From an uncultured Burkholderiales bacterium (GTDB lineage: Bacteria > Pseudomonadota > Gammaproteobacteria > Burkholderiales > Burkholderiaceae_C), in the NCBI GenBank assembly GCA_903953985.1, contig CAJBLW010000298.1, positions 39,324 through 103,323 of the forward strand: a DNA stretch of 64,000 nt, given 5' to 3'. Below, piece after piece: positions 33,891 through 42,634 of this stretch. The stretch's first letter is position 1. The number at the start of each line of letters is the position of its first letter. The notes under the pieces are model-generated. The model saw only the letters and a program-made list of their open reading frames with translations, was not told the DNA's origin and searched no databases. Both the position numbers and the translations under genes were made by a program.

Positions 33891-34949
33891 ATGAGTTTCA
33901 TCATAGAGGGACGCGCCATTGGGGTCGATCAGCCGCCCTATATCATCGCCGAGCTTTCCGCTAACCATAATGGCTCGCTAGAGCGCGCGCTGGAAACGAT
34001 AGACGCTGCATATCGCTTCGGTGCGGATGCCATCAAGTTGCAGACGTACACCGCGGACACCATGACCATCGATTGTGATGCGAGCGACTTTCTGATTAAG
34101 GGCGGTCCGTGGGACGGCTACAAACTCTACGATCTGTATAAATGGGCGCAGACACCGTTTGAGTGGCACCAGGCGATGTTCGAGCACGCGCGCAAGCTGG
34201 GCATCACGGTGTTCTCGACGCCTTTCGACGAAACGGCGGTCGACCTGCTGGAGCGCCTGAATGCGCCGGCCTACAAGATCGCATCTTTCGAACTGACGGA
34301 TCTGCCTTTGATTCGCTATGTCGCTGCTACGGGTAAGCCCATCATCATGTCCACCGGCCTGTCCAGCGAGCTGGAAATCGAAGAAGCGGTGACGGCGGCG
34401 CGCGAGGCGGGTTGCAAGCAGTTGCTGGTTCTGCATTGTGTGAGCAGTTATCCAGCGCCGATAGATCAGGCAAACCTGCGTCAGATTCCCGAATTGGCCA
34501 GACGCTTCGATGTGGCGACGGGTCTTTCCGATCACACGCTGGGAACAACGGCTTCAGTTGCCTCCATCGCCTTCGGTGCGGTGGCGATCGAGAAGCACTT
34601 TACTTTGAGCCGCGCCGACAAAGGGCCGGATAGCGAGTTTTCCCTGGAGCCGCATGAGTTGGAGCGTCTCTGTCGCGAGACCAAAGATGCTTGGTCGGCG
34701 TTGGGCAAAGTAGGCTACGCGCGACAAAAGGCGGAAGAGGGCAGCCATGTATTCCGCCGCTCGATTTACTTTGTGCGCGATCTTCCCGCTGGCGCGATTG
34801 TCGGGCCGCAGGACATACGCCGCATTCGCCCCGGCATGGGTTTGGCGCCCAAATACTTCGACAGTTTGATCGGCAAGCGTCTGAAGGTCGCCGTGACGCG
34901 AGGCAAGGCGACTGCCCGCGAACAGTTCGAAAATTGGACCGAAGCGTAG
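33891..34949 (+). CDS. pseI: Pseudaminic acid synthase
   Basis: A 352-residue NeuB-family enzyme closest to PseI: I-A-E-L-S-A-N-H-N-G-S near the N-terminus, L-Q-T-Y-T-A-D-T, S-F-E-L-T-D-L, S-D-H-T-L-G, and a C-terminal SAF domain (R-S-I-Y-F-V-R-D-L, then R-R-I-R-P-G-M-G-L). It condenses PEP with 2,4-diacetamido-2,4,6-trideoxy-L-altrose. The A-E-L-S-A form of the N-terminal motif is typical of PseI. Last core gene of the Pse pathway here. Confidence 0.92.
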   Translation: MSFIIEGRAIGVDQPPYIIAELSANHNGSLERALETIDAAYRFGADAIKLQTYTADTMTIDCDASDFLIKGGPWDGYKLYDLYKWAQTPFEWHQAMFEHARKLGITVFSTPFDETAVDLLERLNAPAYKIASFELTDLPLIRYVAATGKPIIMSTGLSSELEIEEAVTAAREAGCKQLLVLHCVSSYPAPIDQANLRQIPELARRFDVATGLSDHTLGTTASVASIAFGAVAIEKHFTLSRADKGPDSEFSLEPHELERLCRETKDAWSALGKVGYARQKAEEGSHVFRRSIYFVRDLPAGAIVGPQDIRRIRPGMGLAPKYFDSLIGKRLKVAVTRGKATAREQFENWTEA

Positions 34950-34962
34950 GGCTGTTGAACAT

Positions 34963-35931
34963 ATGAGTTGGAATGCGCTAATTGTTGGTTTGGGTCAAAT
35001 AGGAATGGGCTATGACCTGTCTTTGGCTCCAGAAACTTTTGTGTATTCGCATGCCCGCGCTTTGAGCCTTCATTCCGAATTCAATCTGATCGGCGCGGTT
35101 GATCCGGGTGTGGAGGAGAGAGAGTCTTTTCAAAAATCCTATCAGGTGCCCGCCTATGCAAGCTTGAAGCAGATGTTGGAGCAGCATGCGCCGGATCTTG
35201 CGGTGATCGCGTCACCAACGATGACGCATTACGACGCAGTGCGTGACTTGTTAAGCGGTACGCCGCCGCGAGCGATTCTCTGCGAAAAGCCTTTGGCTTA
35301 CAGTTTGGATGATGCGCGCGAGATGCTGGCCTTGTGCGCAGAAAAGAAAGTCAGTCTGTACGTGAATTACATGCGCCGTTCCGAGCCCGGCGCCTTGGAA
35401 GTAAAGCGCCGTATCCACAGCGGAGAAGTCGCCGGCCCCTTGAAGGGCGTTGCCTGGTATTCAAAGGGCTTCCTGCATAACGGATCGCACTTTTTCAACC
35501 TGCTTGAAGATTGGTTGGGCGCGATGCAAGGCTTCGAGCTGATTTCAGCGGGCAGAGATCTGGCCGGCGGCGATGCGGAGCCGGATGTGCATGTGAGCTT
35601 TAGAAACGGAGACGTGACGTTTCTTGCCGCCAAAGACGAAAACTTCTCGCATAACAGCATAGAGCTGCTTGCAGCCAACGGACGGCTGCGCTACGAGAAT
35701 GGCGGGCGACGAATCGAATGGAGCGCCGCCGGCACCGACGAGAATCTGAAGGTATATAAATTCCTGGCGGCGAATGCCGCGGAAATACCGTCAGACCTCA
35801 ATCGTTATCAACATCATGTGGTCCAGCAGTTGGCGCAGGCGCTTAAAGGACAACAGGCGCAGTTGTGCGACGGAATGTCGGGACTGCAAACCCTGGAAGC
35901 AATGCATTCGATATTGGAAAGCAGAGTATGA
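34963..35931 (+). CDS. Gfo/Idh/MocA-family oxidoreductase
   Basis: A 322-residue protein with an N-terminal Rossmann segment (G-L-G-Q-I-G-M-G at residues 8-15), C-E-K-P-L-A at about 107-112 (the lysine of the family's active-site E-K-P) and an alpha/beta C-domain. Such enzymes oxidise a sugar or cyclitol hydroxyl with NAD. It overlaps the aminotransferase gene that follows (ATGA) and likely supplies its keto substrate. Substrate not determined; UDP-sugar acids or inositol-like compounds are possible. Confidence 0.8.
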   Translation: MSWNALIVGLGQIGMGYDLSLAPETFVYSHARALSLHSEFNLIGAVDPGVEERESFQKSYQVPAYASLKQMLEQHAPDLAVIASPTMTHYDAVRDLLSGTPPRAILCEKPLAYSLDDAREMLALCAEKKVSLYVNYMRRSEPGALEVKRRIHSGEVAGPLKGVAWYSKGFLHNGSHFFNLLEDWLGAMQGFELISAGRDLAGGDAEPDVHVSFRNGDVTFLAAKDENFSHNSIELLAANGRLRYENGGRRIEWSAAGTDENLKVYKFLAANAAEIPSDLNRYQHHVVQQLAQALKGQQAQLCDGMSGLQTLEAMHSILESRV

Positions 35932-37223
35932 GTAAAGAAAAACTGGCGATTTTGGGCGGCGATAAGACGATAGGCACGCCGTTCAAGCGATACAACCCGA
36001 TTGGCGCTGAGGAGGTCGATGCTGCCAAGGCGGTTATCGAGAGCGGCGTTCTTTCGCAGTTTCTGGGCACCTGGCATGCCGATTTTTATGGTGGGCCCAA
36101 GGTTCAGGAATTCGAACGCATGTTAGAAACCTACTTCGACGTCAAGCACGCGGTGACTGTCAATTCCTGGACGTCGGGTCTGGTCGCGGCGGTTGGGGCC
36201 ATCGGCATCGAACCCGGCGACGAAGTAATCGTGACCCCCTGGACCATGTGTGCAAGCGCTACTGCAATCTTGCAGTGGAATGCGATCCCGGTTTTCGCCG
36301 ACATTGAGCCGACTACCTTCTGCCTTGATCCTGCATCGGTCGAAGCCAACATTACGCCATATACCAAGGCCATCATGGCGGTTGATATTCTGGGGCACTC
36401 CGCCAACATGGATGCCCTGATGGCTATCGCGAAAAAACACGGCTTGAAGGTCATATCCGATACGGCCCAGGCACCCGGAACTTTCTACAAAGGCAAGATG
36501 ACCGGCACGCTTGCAGATGTTGGCGGATACAGCCTGAACTACCACAAGCACATCCATACAGGCGAAGGCGGCATTCTGGTTACTAACGACGACGAGATTG
36601 CTGAGCGGCTGCGCCTTATCCGCAACCATGCGGAGGCCGTTGTGGGGCCCAAAGGTGAAACCAACCTAGTGAATATGATCGGTAACAATTTCCGCTTGGG
36701 CGAAATTGAGTGCGCGATCGGTATCGAGCAGCTCAAGAAGCTGAAGGGCTTCGTGGAAGGGCGCCAGCATGCAGCAGCACGGCTTAATGCGGGACTACAG
36801 GGGCTTCCGGGCCTGCGTACGCCCTCAGTCGAGCCTGAATGCACACACGCCTACTACATGTATCCCATGGTATTAGACGTCGACAAGCTCGGCGTGTCGC
36901 GCTCAGTGATTATTAAGGCCCTTGAGGCGGAAGGGGTGATTGGTCTGGCCAGTGGCTACGCAAACATTCATATGTTGCCGATGTATCAGAATAAGACCGC
37001 ATATGGCTCAAGCGGTTTCCCGTGGAGCTCGGAAATTTGTCGCCGAGAGGTTACTTATGCCCATGGCATCTGTCCGGTGGCAGAAGAACTGCACGAGAGG
37101 ACCTATATCGGATTCGCGATGTGCATGCACGAACTTGACGAGGAGGAGGTCGAGTTGATGGTGACGGCCTTCAAGAAGGTTTGGGCGAATCTGGATTCGC
37201 TCCGTAGTCACGTCGACCAATGA
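35928..37223 (+). CDS. DegT/DnrJ/EryC1/StrS aminotransferase
   Basis: A 431-residue PLP aminotransferase. ATG 35928 overlaps the oxidoreductase stop. PLP lysine Lys207 lies in L-N-Y-H-K-H-I-H-T-G-E-G-G; the Y-H-K-H form and the N-terminal L-A-I-L-G-G-D-K resemble the StsC/inosamine and AHBA-synthase-like branch more than PseC or WbpE. It probably aminates the ketone made by the upstream Gfo/Idh enzyme; a GNAT acetyltransferase follows, giving a plausible oxidise-aminate-acylate cassette. Confidence 0.82.
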   Translation: MSKEKLAILGGDKTIGTPFKRYNPIGAEEVDAAKAVIESGVLSQFLGTWHADFYGGPKVQEFERMLETYFDVKHAVTVNSWTSGLVAAVGAIGIEPGDEVIVTPWTMCASATAILQWNAIPVFADIEPTTFCLDPASVEANITPYTKAIMAVDILGHSANMDALMAIAKKHGLKVISDTAQAPGTFYKGKMTGTLADVGGYSLNYHKHIHTGEGGILVTNDDEIAERLRLIRNHAEAVVGPKGETNLVNMIGNNFRLGEIECAIGIEQLKKLKGFVEGRQHAAARLNAGLQGLPGLRTPSVEPECTHAYYMYPMVLDVDKLGVSRSVIIKALEAEGVIGLASGYANIHMLPMYQNKTAYGSSGFPWSSEICRREVTYAHGICPVAEELHERTYIGFAMCMHELDEEEVELMVTAFKKVWANLDSLRSHVDQ

Positions 37224-37756
37224 AGCTCGCCAACATTATGAAGTCTTTGTATGGGCAGAAGGTGGAGCTCCGACCCTTTGCCGAGGCTGATATCACTCCC
37301 GATTACATCGCTTGGCTTAACGATCCGGTTGTAACCCGATTCAGCAACCAGCGTTTCCTAAAGCACAATGAGGAGAGCAGCCGTGCCTATCTTGCGACCT
37401 TTGCCGACAGCGACAACCTCTTCATTTGCATTGTTAACCGTGATGACGGGCGCGTGGTCGGCACCATGACTGCTTATATCAATCGCCACCACAAAACCGC
37501 CGATATCGGATTGATGGTCGGCGACTCGTCGGCATGGGGCAAGGGTTTCGGGCAGGATGCCTGGAACACGCTTGGCGAATGGCTGCTCAAGGATGTCGGT
37601 ATACGCAAACTCACCGCCGGCACTGCGGCAGGCAATGCCGCCATGGTGCGCATCATGGAGCGATTTGGTATGCAGCACGAAGCGACCCGCCGTGGGCAGG
37701 AGCTGATAGACGGTCAGCCGCATGACCTTGTTTACTACGCGAAATTCGGTGGCTGA
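37220..37756 (+). CDS. GNAT N-acetyltransferase (RimL-like)
   Basis: A 178-residue GNAT protein: L-R-P-F-A-E-A-D-I-T near the N-terminus, G-L-M-V-G (beta 4), acetyl-CoA loop G-K-G-F-G-Q-D-A, and N-A-A-M-V-R-I-M-E-R-F-G-M, the hallmark of the RimL branch that also includes PseH. It may be the N-acetyltransferase for the aminotransferase product just upstream, or the missing PseH of the Pse pathway. Overlaps the preceding gene by 4 nt. Confidence 0.8.
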   Translation: MKLANIMKSLYGQKVELRPFAEADITPDYIAWLNDPVVTRFSNQRFLKHNEESSRAYLATFADSDNLFICIVNRDDGRVVGTMTAYINRHHKTADIGLMVGDSSAWGKGFGQDAWNTLGEWLLKDVGIRKLTAGTAAGNAAMVRIMERFGMQHEATRRGQELIDGQPHDLVYYAKFGG

Positions 37757-38624
37757 ACTCTCCTCGCCCACTGCTGTTGTGTGCCATGACGCCGGCGCGG
37801 CCAATATCATCCAGGCGTTGATGGCGGCGCGGCCGTCACATGATTGGCGGCCTGCCATGTTCGGGCCGGCAGCAAGAAGCTGGCATGAGCTGGGTCTCGC
37901 CACGCCGAGTTTTCCCGATGTGGAGTCGGCCTTGGATGGGGCGGCGGTGCTGCTCTCCGGAACCGGCTGGTCCAGCGATGTTGAGCATCAAGCGCGCAAG
38001 CTTGCCAGCGCAAAAGGCATACCAAACGTAGCAGTGCTTGATCATTGGGTTAACTATAAAGAGCGTTTTTTGCGCGATGGCGAATTGGTTTTGCCGGACG
38101 AAATTTATGTGACAGATGAATACGCCTTGAGTGAGGCGAGGAAAACGTTTCCATCTATCTCGATTAGGCAGCATGAGAATCTCTATATTGCGAAGCAGTT
38201 GTCCGAGTTAGTCCGATTGAAGGGCAAGGCCGAGGAGGTGCTTTATCTGCTTGAACCGATACGCTCCGATTGGCCGCGTCATGAGGCGGGCGAATTTGAG
38301 GCCCTTAAATATTTTCTAGAGCACTGGGACAGGCTAATGATTCCGTCAGATGCCACCCTTCGTCTGCGGCCACATCCTTCCGAGTCGCCAAACAAATATA
38401 TCGAATGGCTAGCATACAATCCAAGCCAAAATCGACGTATCGTAATAGACGAAAATCGTAGCCTCGCGAATGCAATGGCGCATGCGCGTTGGGTTGTGGG
38501 CTGCGAAACCAATGCAATGGTGGTGGCGCTTTATGCGGGCTGCAAAGTGATCTCAACTTTGCCGCCTTGGGCTCCACGATGTAGGCTTCCCCATTTGGGT
38601 ATAGTTCACCTAAGAGACATATAG
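37749..38624 (+). CDS. Putative HP-motif glycosyltransferase-like protein
   Basis: A protein of 291 residues from GTG 37749 (ATG 37722 would give 300 residues but a 35-nt overlap). Not a family I can name. It has a GT-B-like layout: an N-terminal C-H-D-A-G-A-A-N nucleotide-fold start, then R-P-H-P-S-E near nt 38,370, and C-E-T-N-A-M-V near 38,505. An R/K-x-H-P motif followed by E-T/S-x-x is seen in CMP-sugar-dependent transferases of the capsule class. GC content drops along the gene. It may transfer one of the CMP-ulosonic acids (inference). Confidence 0.55.
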   Translation: MAELSSPTAVVCHDAGAANIIQALMAARPSHDWRPAMFGPAARSWHELGLATPSFPDVESALDGAAVLLSGTGWSSDVEHQARKLASAKGIPNVAVLDHWVNYKERFLRDGELVLPDEIYVTDEYALSEARKTFPSISIRQHENLYIAKQLSELVRLKGKAEEVLYLLEPIRSDWPRHEAGEFEALKYFLEHWDRLMIPSDATLRLRPHPSESPNKYIEWLAYNPSQNRRIVIDENRSLANAMAHARWVVGCETNAMVVALYAGCKVISTLPPWAPRCRLPHLGIVHLRDI

Positions 38625-38676
38625 CTGTCACCAAGAGAACAATAATTATCTTTGGATTTATAAATGGAAGTACATA

Positions 38677-39558
38677 ATGAATAATATCGGTGTTGGCAAA
38701 TATTTATATTTAGCCCTTGTCGCTAAAGATTTTTTTAGAAATATTTTACTTTATGTTAAGCGAAGATTAATCAAGCGGGCAATTAGAAGCGTTACGTTGA
38801 CTCGTCATGAATATGACGAAGGCGCGTGGCAATCGATTTTTGCTGAAAGGGCGTGGGAGTCTTTTGACTCCTTGGAAGACTATGTTTGTGCGAAAAATGA
38901 TAGCAGGAAGATAGTGTGTCTTATCGACGGAAAAATAAGCAAAGTCACGGCAGGTGAATATTATCGTTTTAGGCGCGACAATCTAGCAACTTTGTTGTCT
39001 GGATGGGTGGATGCTCAGCAAGAGCTCATTGAATTGGGATGCGGATATGGCATAAATTTGTTTTCCCTTATCGGAACCGCTGCTCAACCAAAGTATATGG
39101 TTGGAATGGATGTGTCGGAAAAGGGATTGACGGCTGGTGGACAGATTGCTGGCTATTTCAATATTGATAATGTCGAGTTTTTGAATATAGATTTGCTTGA
39201 TGTTAATCATAAAAATATGGCAATAATCAATGGTAAGACCGTTTTTACATATTATTGTCTTGAGCAGTTGGGTAATTATATGGATCAAGTTTTGGATAAC
39301 CTGATTAAAGCCAAGCCAAAGCGTGTTATTCATATCGAGCCAACTAGGGAAATTCTCGATCCATCGATCCTGCTTGATCTAAATTCAATTATTTATTCCC
39401 ATTCCATGGATTATCCCAGTACCCTAATTGCGGGTCTCAAAGCTAGAGAGGAAGTGCAAGAATTGAAAATATTAAAAATTGAGAAGAGAGTGTTTGCGCC
39501 AACTCTACGTCACTATCCGGCTTTTATTGTTTGGGAGCCACGGGAATCTGGCTCATAG
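38677..39558 (+). CDS. Class I SAM-dependent methyltransferase
   Basis: A 293-residue AT-rich gene. SAM motif I reads L-I-E-L-G-C-G-Y-G-I-N at about 111-121, and G-M-D-V-S-E-K-G supplies the acidic ribose-binding residue. The N-terminal 90 residues are basic and helical. It probably methylates a sugar or the chain end of the polysaccharide. The 148 nt after it contain no convincing gene. Composition matches the next gene and differs from the GC-rich blocks, indicating a separate origin. Confidence 0.72.
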   Translation: MNNIGVGKYLYLALVAKDFFRNILLYVKRRLIKRAIRSVTLTRHEYDEGAWQSIFAERAWESFDSLEDYVCAKNDSRKIVCLIDGKISKVTAGEYYRFRRDNLATLLSGWVDAQQELIELGCGYGINLFSLIGTAAQPKYMVGMDVSEKGLTAGGQIAGYFNIDNVEFLNIDLLDVNHKNMAIINGKTVFTYYCLEQLGNYMDQVLDNLIKAKPKRVIHIEPTREILDPSILLDLNSIIYSHSMDYPSTLIAGLKAREEVQELKILKIEKRVFAPTLRHYPAFIVWEPRESGS

Positions 39559-39706
39559 TCAATGTCCGGTAGTTCTAATAGTCAATATGTACAACGCTTT
39601 ACTTGACTTTTCTTTCCAGACAGATTTGATTGATCAGCGGGTGAGGTTCGGAGTATTACGAAAACTGAATCAGGTTAATGATATTGATCCAAGTTGAAAG
39701 AAATCG

Positions 39707-41173
39707 ATGAAAAAAATCTTGTGGATTGTTGGTGGTGTTAGTGAGTTTCGATTTTTGCATAAAATCGCATCCGTTCTTGAGCGATATTGCGAACTTGAAT
39801 CAATTTACATAACTGAGCTCGAAGAAACTTATAAGTTAATGTCTGAGCGCGGCGTCAACGCAAAGTTTATTGGCGATATTGTTTCGATGTACAAAGATAC
39901 GAACCAGCCATTGGCTGAGAGGGTTGAGATTTGCAATGACATATTAAAAGATATTGATTTAAGAATGTTTCTCCATGGCGACGATCTTATTAGATTATTT
40001 GCCGAATCCAGATCTGCTATAGAATGGACGGTCGATGTCGTCATCGCAATTTCAAATTTTCTAAACGAAGTTAGGCCACATTATTGTTTGGGTTACGCGA
40101 CTGGGTCGGTTTATGTGCGTGCGCTGATGCATCTCGGTCCAGAATACTCGATGGCTTCATATATATTGACTTATGCATCGATATTTAGCCGAATGGGGTT
40201 GATGCCTGCTGGAAAAGAATTCAGATGGACTTGGAAGAGGTTAGAGGATGCGAAGTTAGATGGCGAGCAACCTACTATACAAAAAAACTTAAAATCGACT
40301 ATAAGAGCTGATGAATTTATTGAAAACTATTTCAAAGCCCATAAGTCTAGGCCCTTAGTGAAAAGGGTGGGTTTTGTTTCAAGCCTTGCAAAGTTCCTAG
40401 TTAAGTCATTATATTTGCCGCTAATGCTAAAGGCAAAAAAAAATATCGAGCTTGGTGAGTTTGCTCGAAGATACGATTTTATGGTTTCGTACAGAAAGAC
40501 TCGGTGGCATGTATCCAGTAAATTTTTCGGTTACGATGAGACACCGTCAGCTAGATCTTATGTTTATATGCCGCTGGCGTCCTCTGATGTTGTTCATCGG
40601 GTCTGGAATCCGATGAACTTTCTCCAGGAATTTCATATACAACTTGCCATAAACTCACTTCCTAGCAATATTGAATTAGTTATAAAAGAGCACCCCTATG
40701 GGTTGGGTGATATTCCGCACTCAACTTTGAGAAAATTTCAAAAACTTGGTGTAAAAGTTGTGTCGCCAAAAACACATAGTCTTGAACTTGTCAAAAACGC
40801 TGCAGCAGTTATCTGTCTCGGAGAAACAACTGGTTGGGAGTCGGTGCTGTTGAAAACGCCTGTAGTTGTCTTTTGTGCAGATGCTTTTTACGATTATTGC
40901 CCTGGTGTGTTTAAGGTAAAGGATCCAAACTTGCTTCATCGAGCAATTTTAAAAGCCGTGCGATTCGAAACTAATGACGATATCGAGCGGGCTAGAGAGA
41001 GTGCGATTGAGGGGATAATTAATTGCACAAATAGCGGGAATGTTTGGGGGTATAAGAATGTGATTTGGATTGATGCGAATACAAACTCTGAAAATGTATT
41101 GGATATAGCGAATGCAATCGCTGAGGGTCTAGAGTTGTGCGGATCTCAAGCTTTGCAGTTAGAAAGCAAATAA
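39707..41173 (+). CDS. Capsule-type polysaccharide biosynthesis protein (HP-motif)
   Basis: A 488-residue AT-rich gene with no signal peptide. The C-terminal half has the pattern K-E-H-P-Y-G (near nt 40,690), then C-L-G-E-T-T-G-W-E-S-V-L-L and P-V-V-V-F, as in the capsule polysaccharide (KpsS/KpsC-like) GT-B transferases that use CMP-Kdo. The N-terminal half is not recognisable. A transferase role with a CMP-activated sugar donor is inferred from the motif spacing and from the three CMP-sugar pathways in the locus. Confidence 0.62.
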   Translation: MKKILWIVGGVSEFRFLHKIASVLERYCELESIYITELEETYKLMSERGVNAKFIGDIVSMYKDTNQPLAERVEICNDILKDIDLRMFLHGDDLIRLFAESRSAIEWTVDVVIAISNFLNEVRPHYCLGYATGSVYVRALMHLGPEYSMASYILTYASIFSRMGLMPAGKEFRWTWKRLEDAKLDGEQPTIQKNLKSTIRADEFIENYFKAHKSRPLVKRVGFVSSLAKFLVKSLYLPLMLKAKKNIELGEFARRYDFMVSYRKTRWHVSSKFFGYDETPSARSYVYMPLASSDVVHRVWNPMNFLQEFHIQLAINSLPSNIELVIKEHPYGLGDIPHSTLRKFQKLGVKVVSPKTHSLELVKNAAAVICLGETTGWESVLLKTPVVVFCADAFYDYCPGVFKVKDPNLLHRAILKAVRFETNDDIERARESAIEGIINCTNSGNVWGYKNVIWIDANTNSENVLDIANAIAEGLELCGSQALQLESK

Positions 41174-41239
41174 GCCTCTTACTGAAGTGTTTTGGAAATT
41201 CATGTGGTTTCAATTTTACACACTCTATGAGAATGAGCG

Positions 41240-42634
41240 ATGAGCGCTCCACTCAATATTGCCATTATTGTCGATAATCCGAGACGCGACCTGCGCGGGT
41301 TGGTTCTGCTCGCCTACCAGTTTGCTAAGCGGGGAGCAGCAGCGTTTTTGGTGCCGATGTACCAGCAAGGTTACGACCTACCGCTGCTTGCCCCGGATTT
41401 GGTTGTTCTGAATTACGCGAGAGAGAGCAACAGGGGGCTGTTGGAAAGTTATCGAGATATGGGTGTTCGCGTAGCAGTGCTAGACACCGAAGGGGGCGTC
41501 TTGTCCGAGTCCGGATTTGATTCGCCTGACAATTGGGCTACCAGCTTCCGTGACACTGGTTTAGCTGATCTGGTTGATGATTACTGTTTTTGGGGTAAGG
41601 CGGTCCACGATGCCTTCAGGCAGCGCAGCGGGATGGATGAGGCAAGTCTGGCGTTGACCGGCTGCCCTCGTTATGACATATGCAATCCGCCATGGTCGTC
41701 CCTGCTGAAATATCCTCGTTCAGGCTTCATTCTCGTCAACACGAACTTTTCCGCGATCAATCCGGCTTTCACACGTTCGGATGCAGACGAGCAGCGGCTG
41801 TTTCGGGAGCAGGGCTGGGATGCTGGTTACGTTCAGGATTTGTTCGCGGAGCTGCATGAGGTTTTCCCCCGCTATCTTGATGCGATCGAAGCCATCGCGC
41901 GTACTGCGCCGGGCCGAACGGTGCAGATTCGCCCTCATCCATTCGAAAATGAAGCGGTGTACCACGAGCGCTTCGCTAACACACCCAATGTAATCATCGA
42001 TGGCAAGGGCGATATCTTTAATGCCATTCATGGTGCAGAGTGCATTGTTCACTTGAATTGCGGCAGTTCGGTCGACGCAGTCCGAATGGGCAAGACACCG
42101 ATCTCGATGGAGTTTTTGAATACAGAGGTCATGCGTCGGCATGCGCCACTGCCGTCGCGGGTTAGTTGCCATGCGGCTAGCTTGGATGATTTGTTGAGTT
42201 TGGTTGGGGACTCATCCCTTCGAACCAGTCGATACGATTTGTCAAAGGCCCGGCGCGAGATCGAGCCTTGGTACCATTTGAGCGATGGCCACGCGGCTGA
42301 GCGTGTTGCAGACTTTCTACTTTCCCGGGGCGGCAAGACGACAAGTGGTGCACGCAGGAGTCTGGGAGCGGCGCTTCGCGGTGGGCGGCTCCATCCCAGT
42401 TTACGGCAGTACCTGTTGGGCGGGCTAAGTTTGGTGGCCGGGAGCTATGCCGCATCGTTGGTGGTTGATCAGCTCCAAAGCGCCCGGCGCGGGAAACACA
42501 TCGACTATGCCACCGTCCATGAGTTGGTCTCGCTCTATCGCCAGTTGGATGATGGGCCGGAACTTCAGGTCAACCGTCTGCGCAGCCCTATTGCTGGGCA
42601 GGCTCTTTCTAGCTTCCGCATCCACATTTCATGA
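41240..42634 (+). CDS. Surface carbohydrate biosynthesis protein (HP-motif GT-B-like)
   Basis: A 464-residue protein of the surface carbohydrate biosynthesis family: I-I-V-D-N-P-R-R-D at the N-terminus, L-D-T-E-G-G-V, W-G-K-A-V-H, T-G-C-P-R-Y-D, I-R-P-H-P-F-E (near nt 41,935) and N-C-G-S-S-V-D. These features fit a GT-B fold in which the HP-x-E loop binds the nucleotide. Overlaps the next gene by 4 nt. Which sugar it transfers is unknown. Confidence 0.68.
   Translation: MSAPLNIAIIVDNPRRDLRGLVLLAYQFAKRGAAAFLVPMYQQGYDLPLLAPDLVVLNYARESNRGLLESYRDMGVRVAVLDTEGGVLSESGFDSPDNWATSFRDTGLADLVDDYCFWGKAVHDAFRQRSGMDEASLALTGCPRYDICNPPWSSLLKYPRSGFILVNTNFSAINPAFTRSDADEQRLFREQGWDAGYVQDLFAELHEVFPRYLDAIEAIARTAPGRTVQIRPHPFENEAVYHERFANTPNVIIDGKGDIFNAIHGAECIVHLNCGSSVDAVRMGKTPISMEFLNTEVMRRHAPLPSRVSCHAASLDDLLSLVGDSSLRTSRYDLSKARREIEPWYHLSDGHAAERVADFLLSRGGKTTSGARRSLGAALRGGRLHPSLRQYLLGGLSLVAGSYAASLVVDQLQSARRGKHIDYATVHELVSLYRQLDDGPELQVNRLRSPIAGQALSSFRIHIS

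Noticed and set aside
39479..39697. 72-codon frame at the end of the methyltransferase gene
   Set aside because: Starts inside the methyltransferase in another frame and has no ribosome site or family features.
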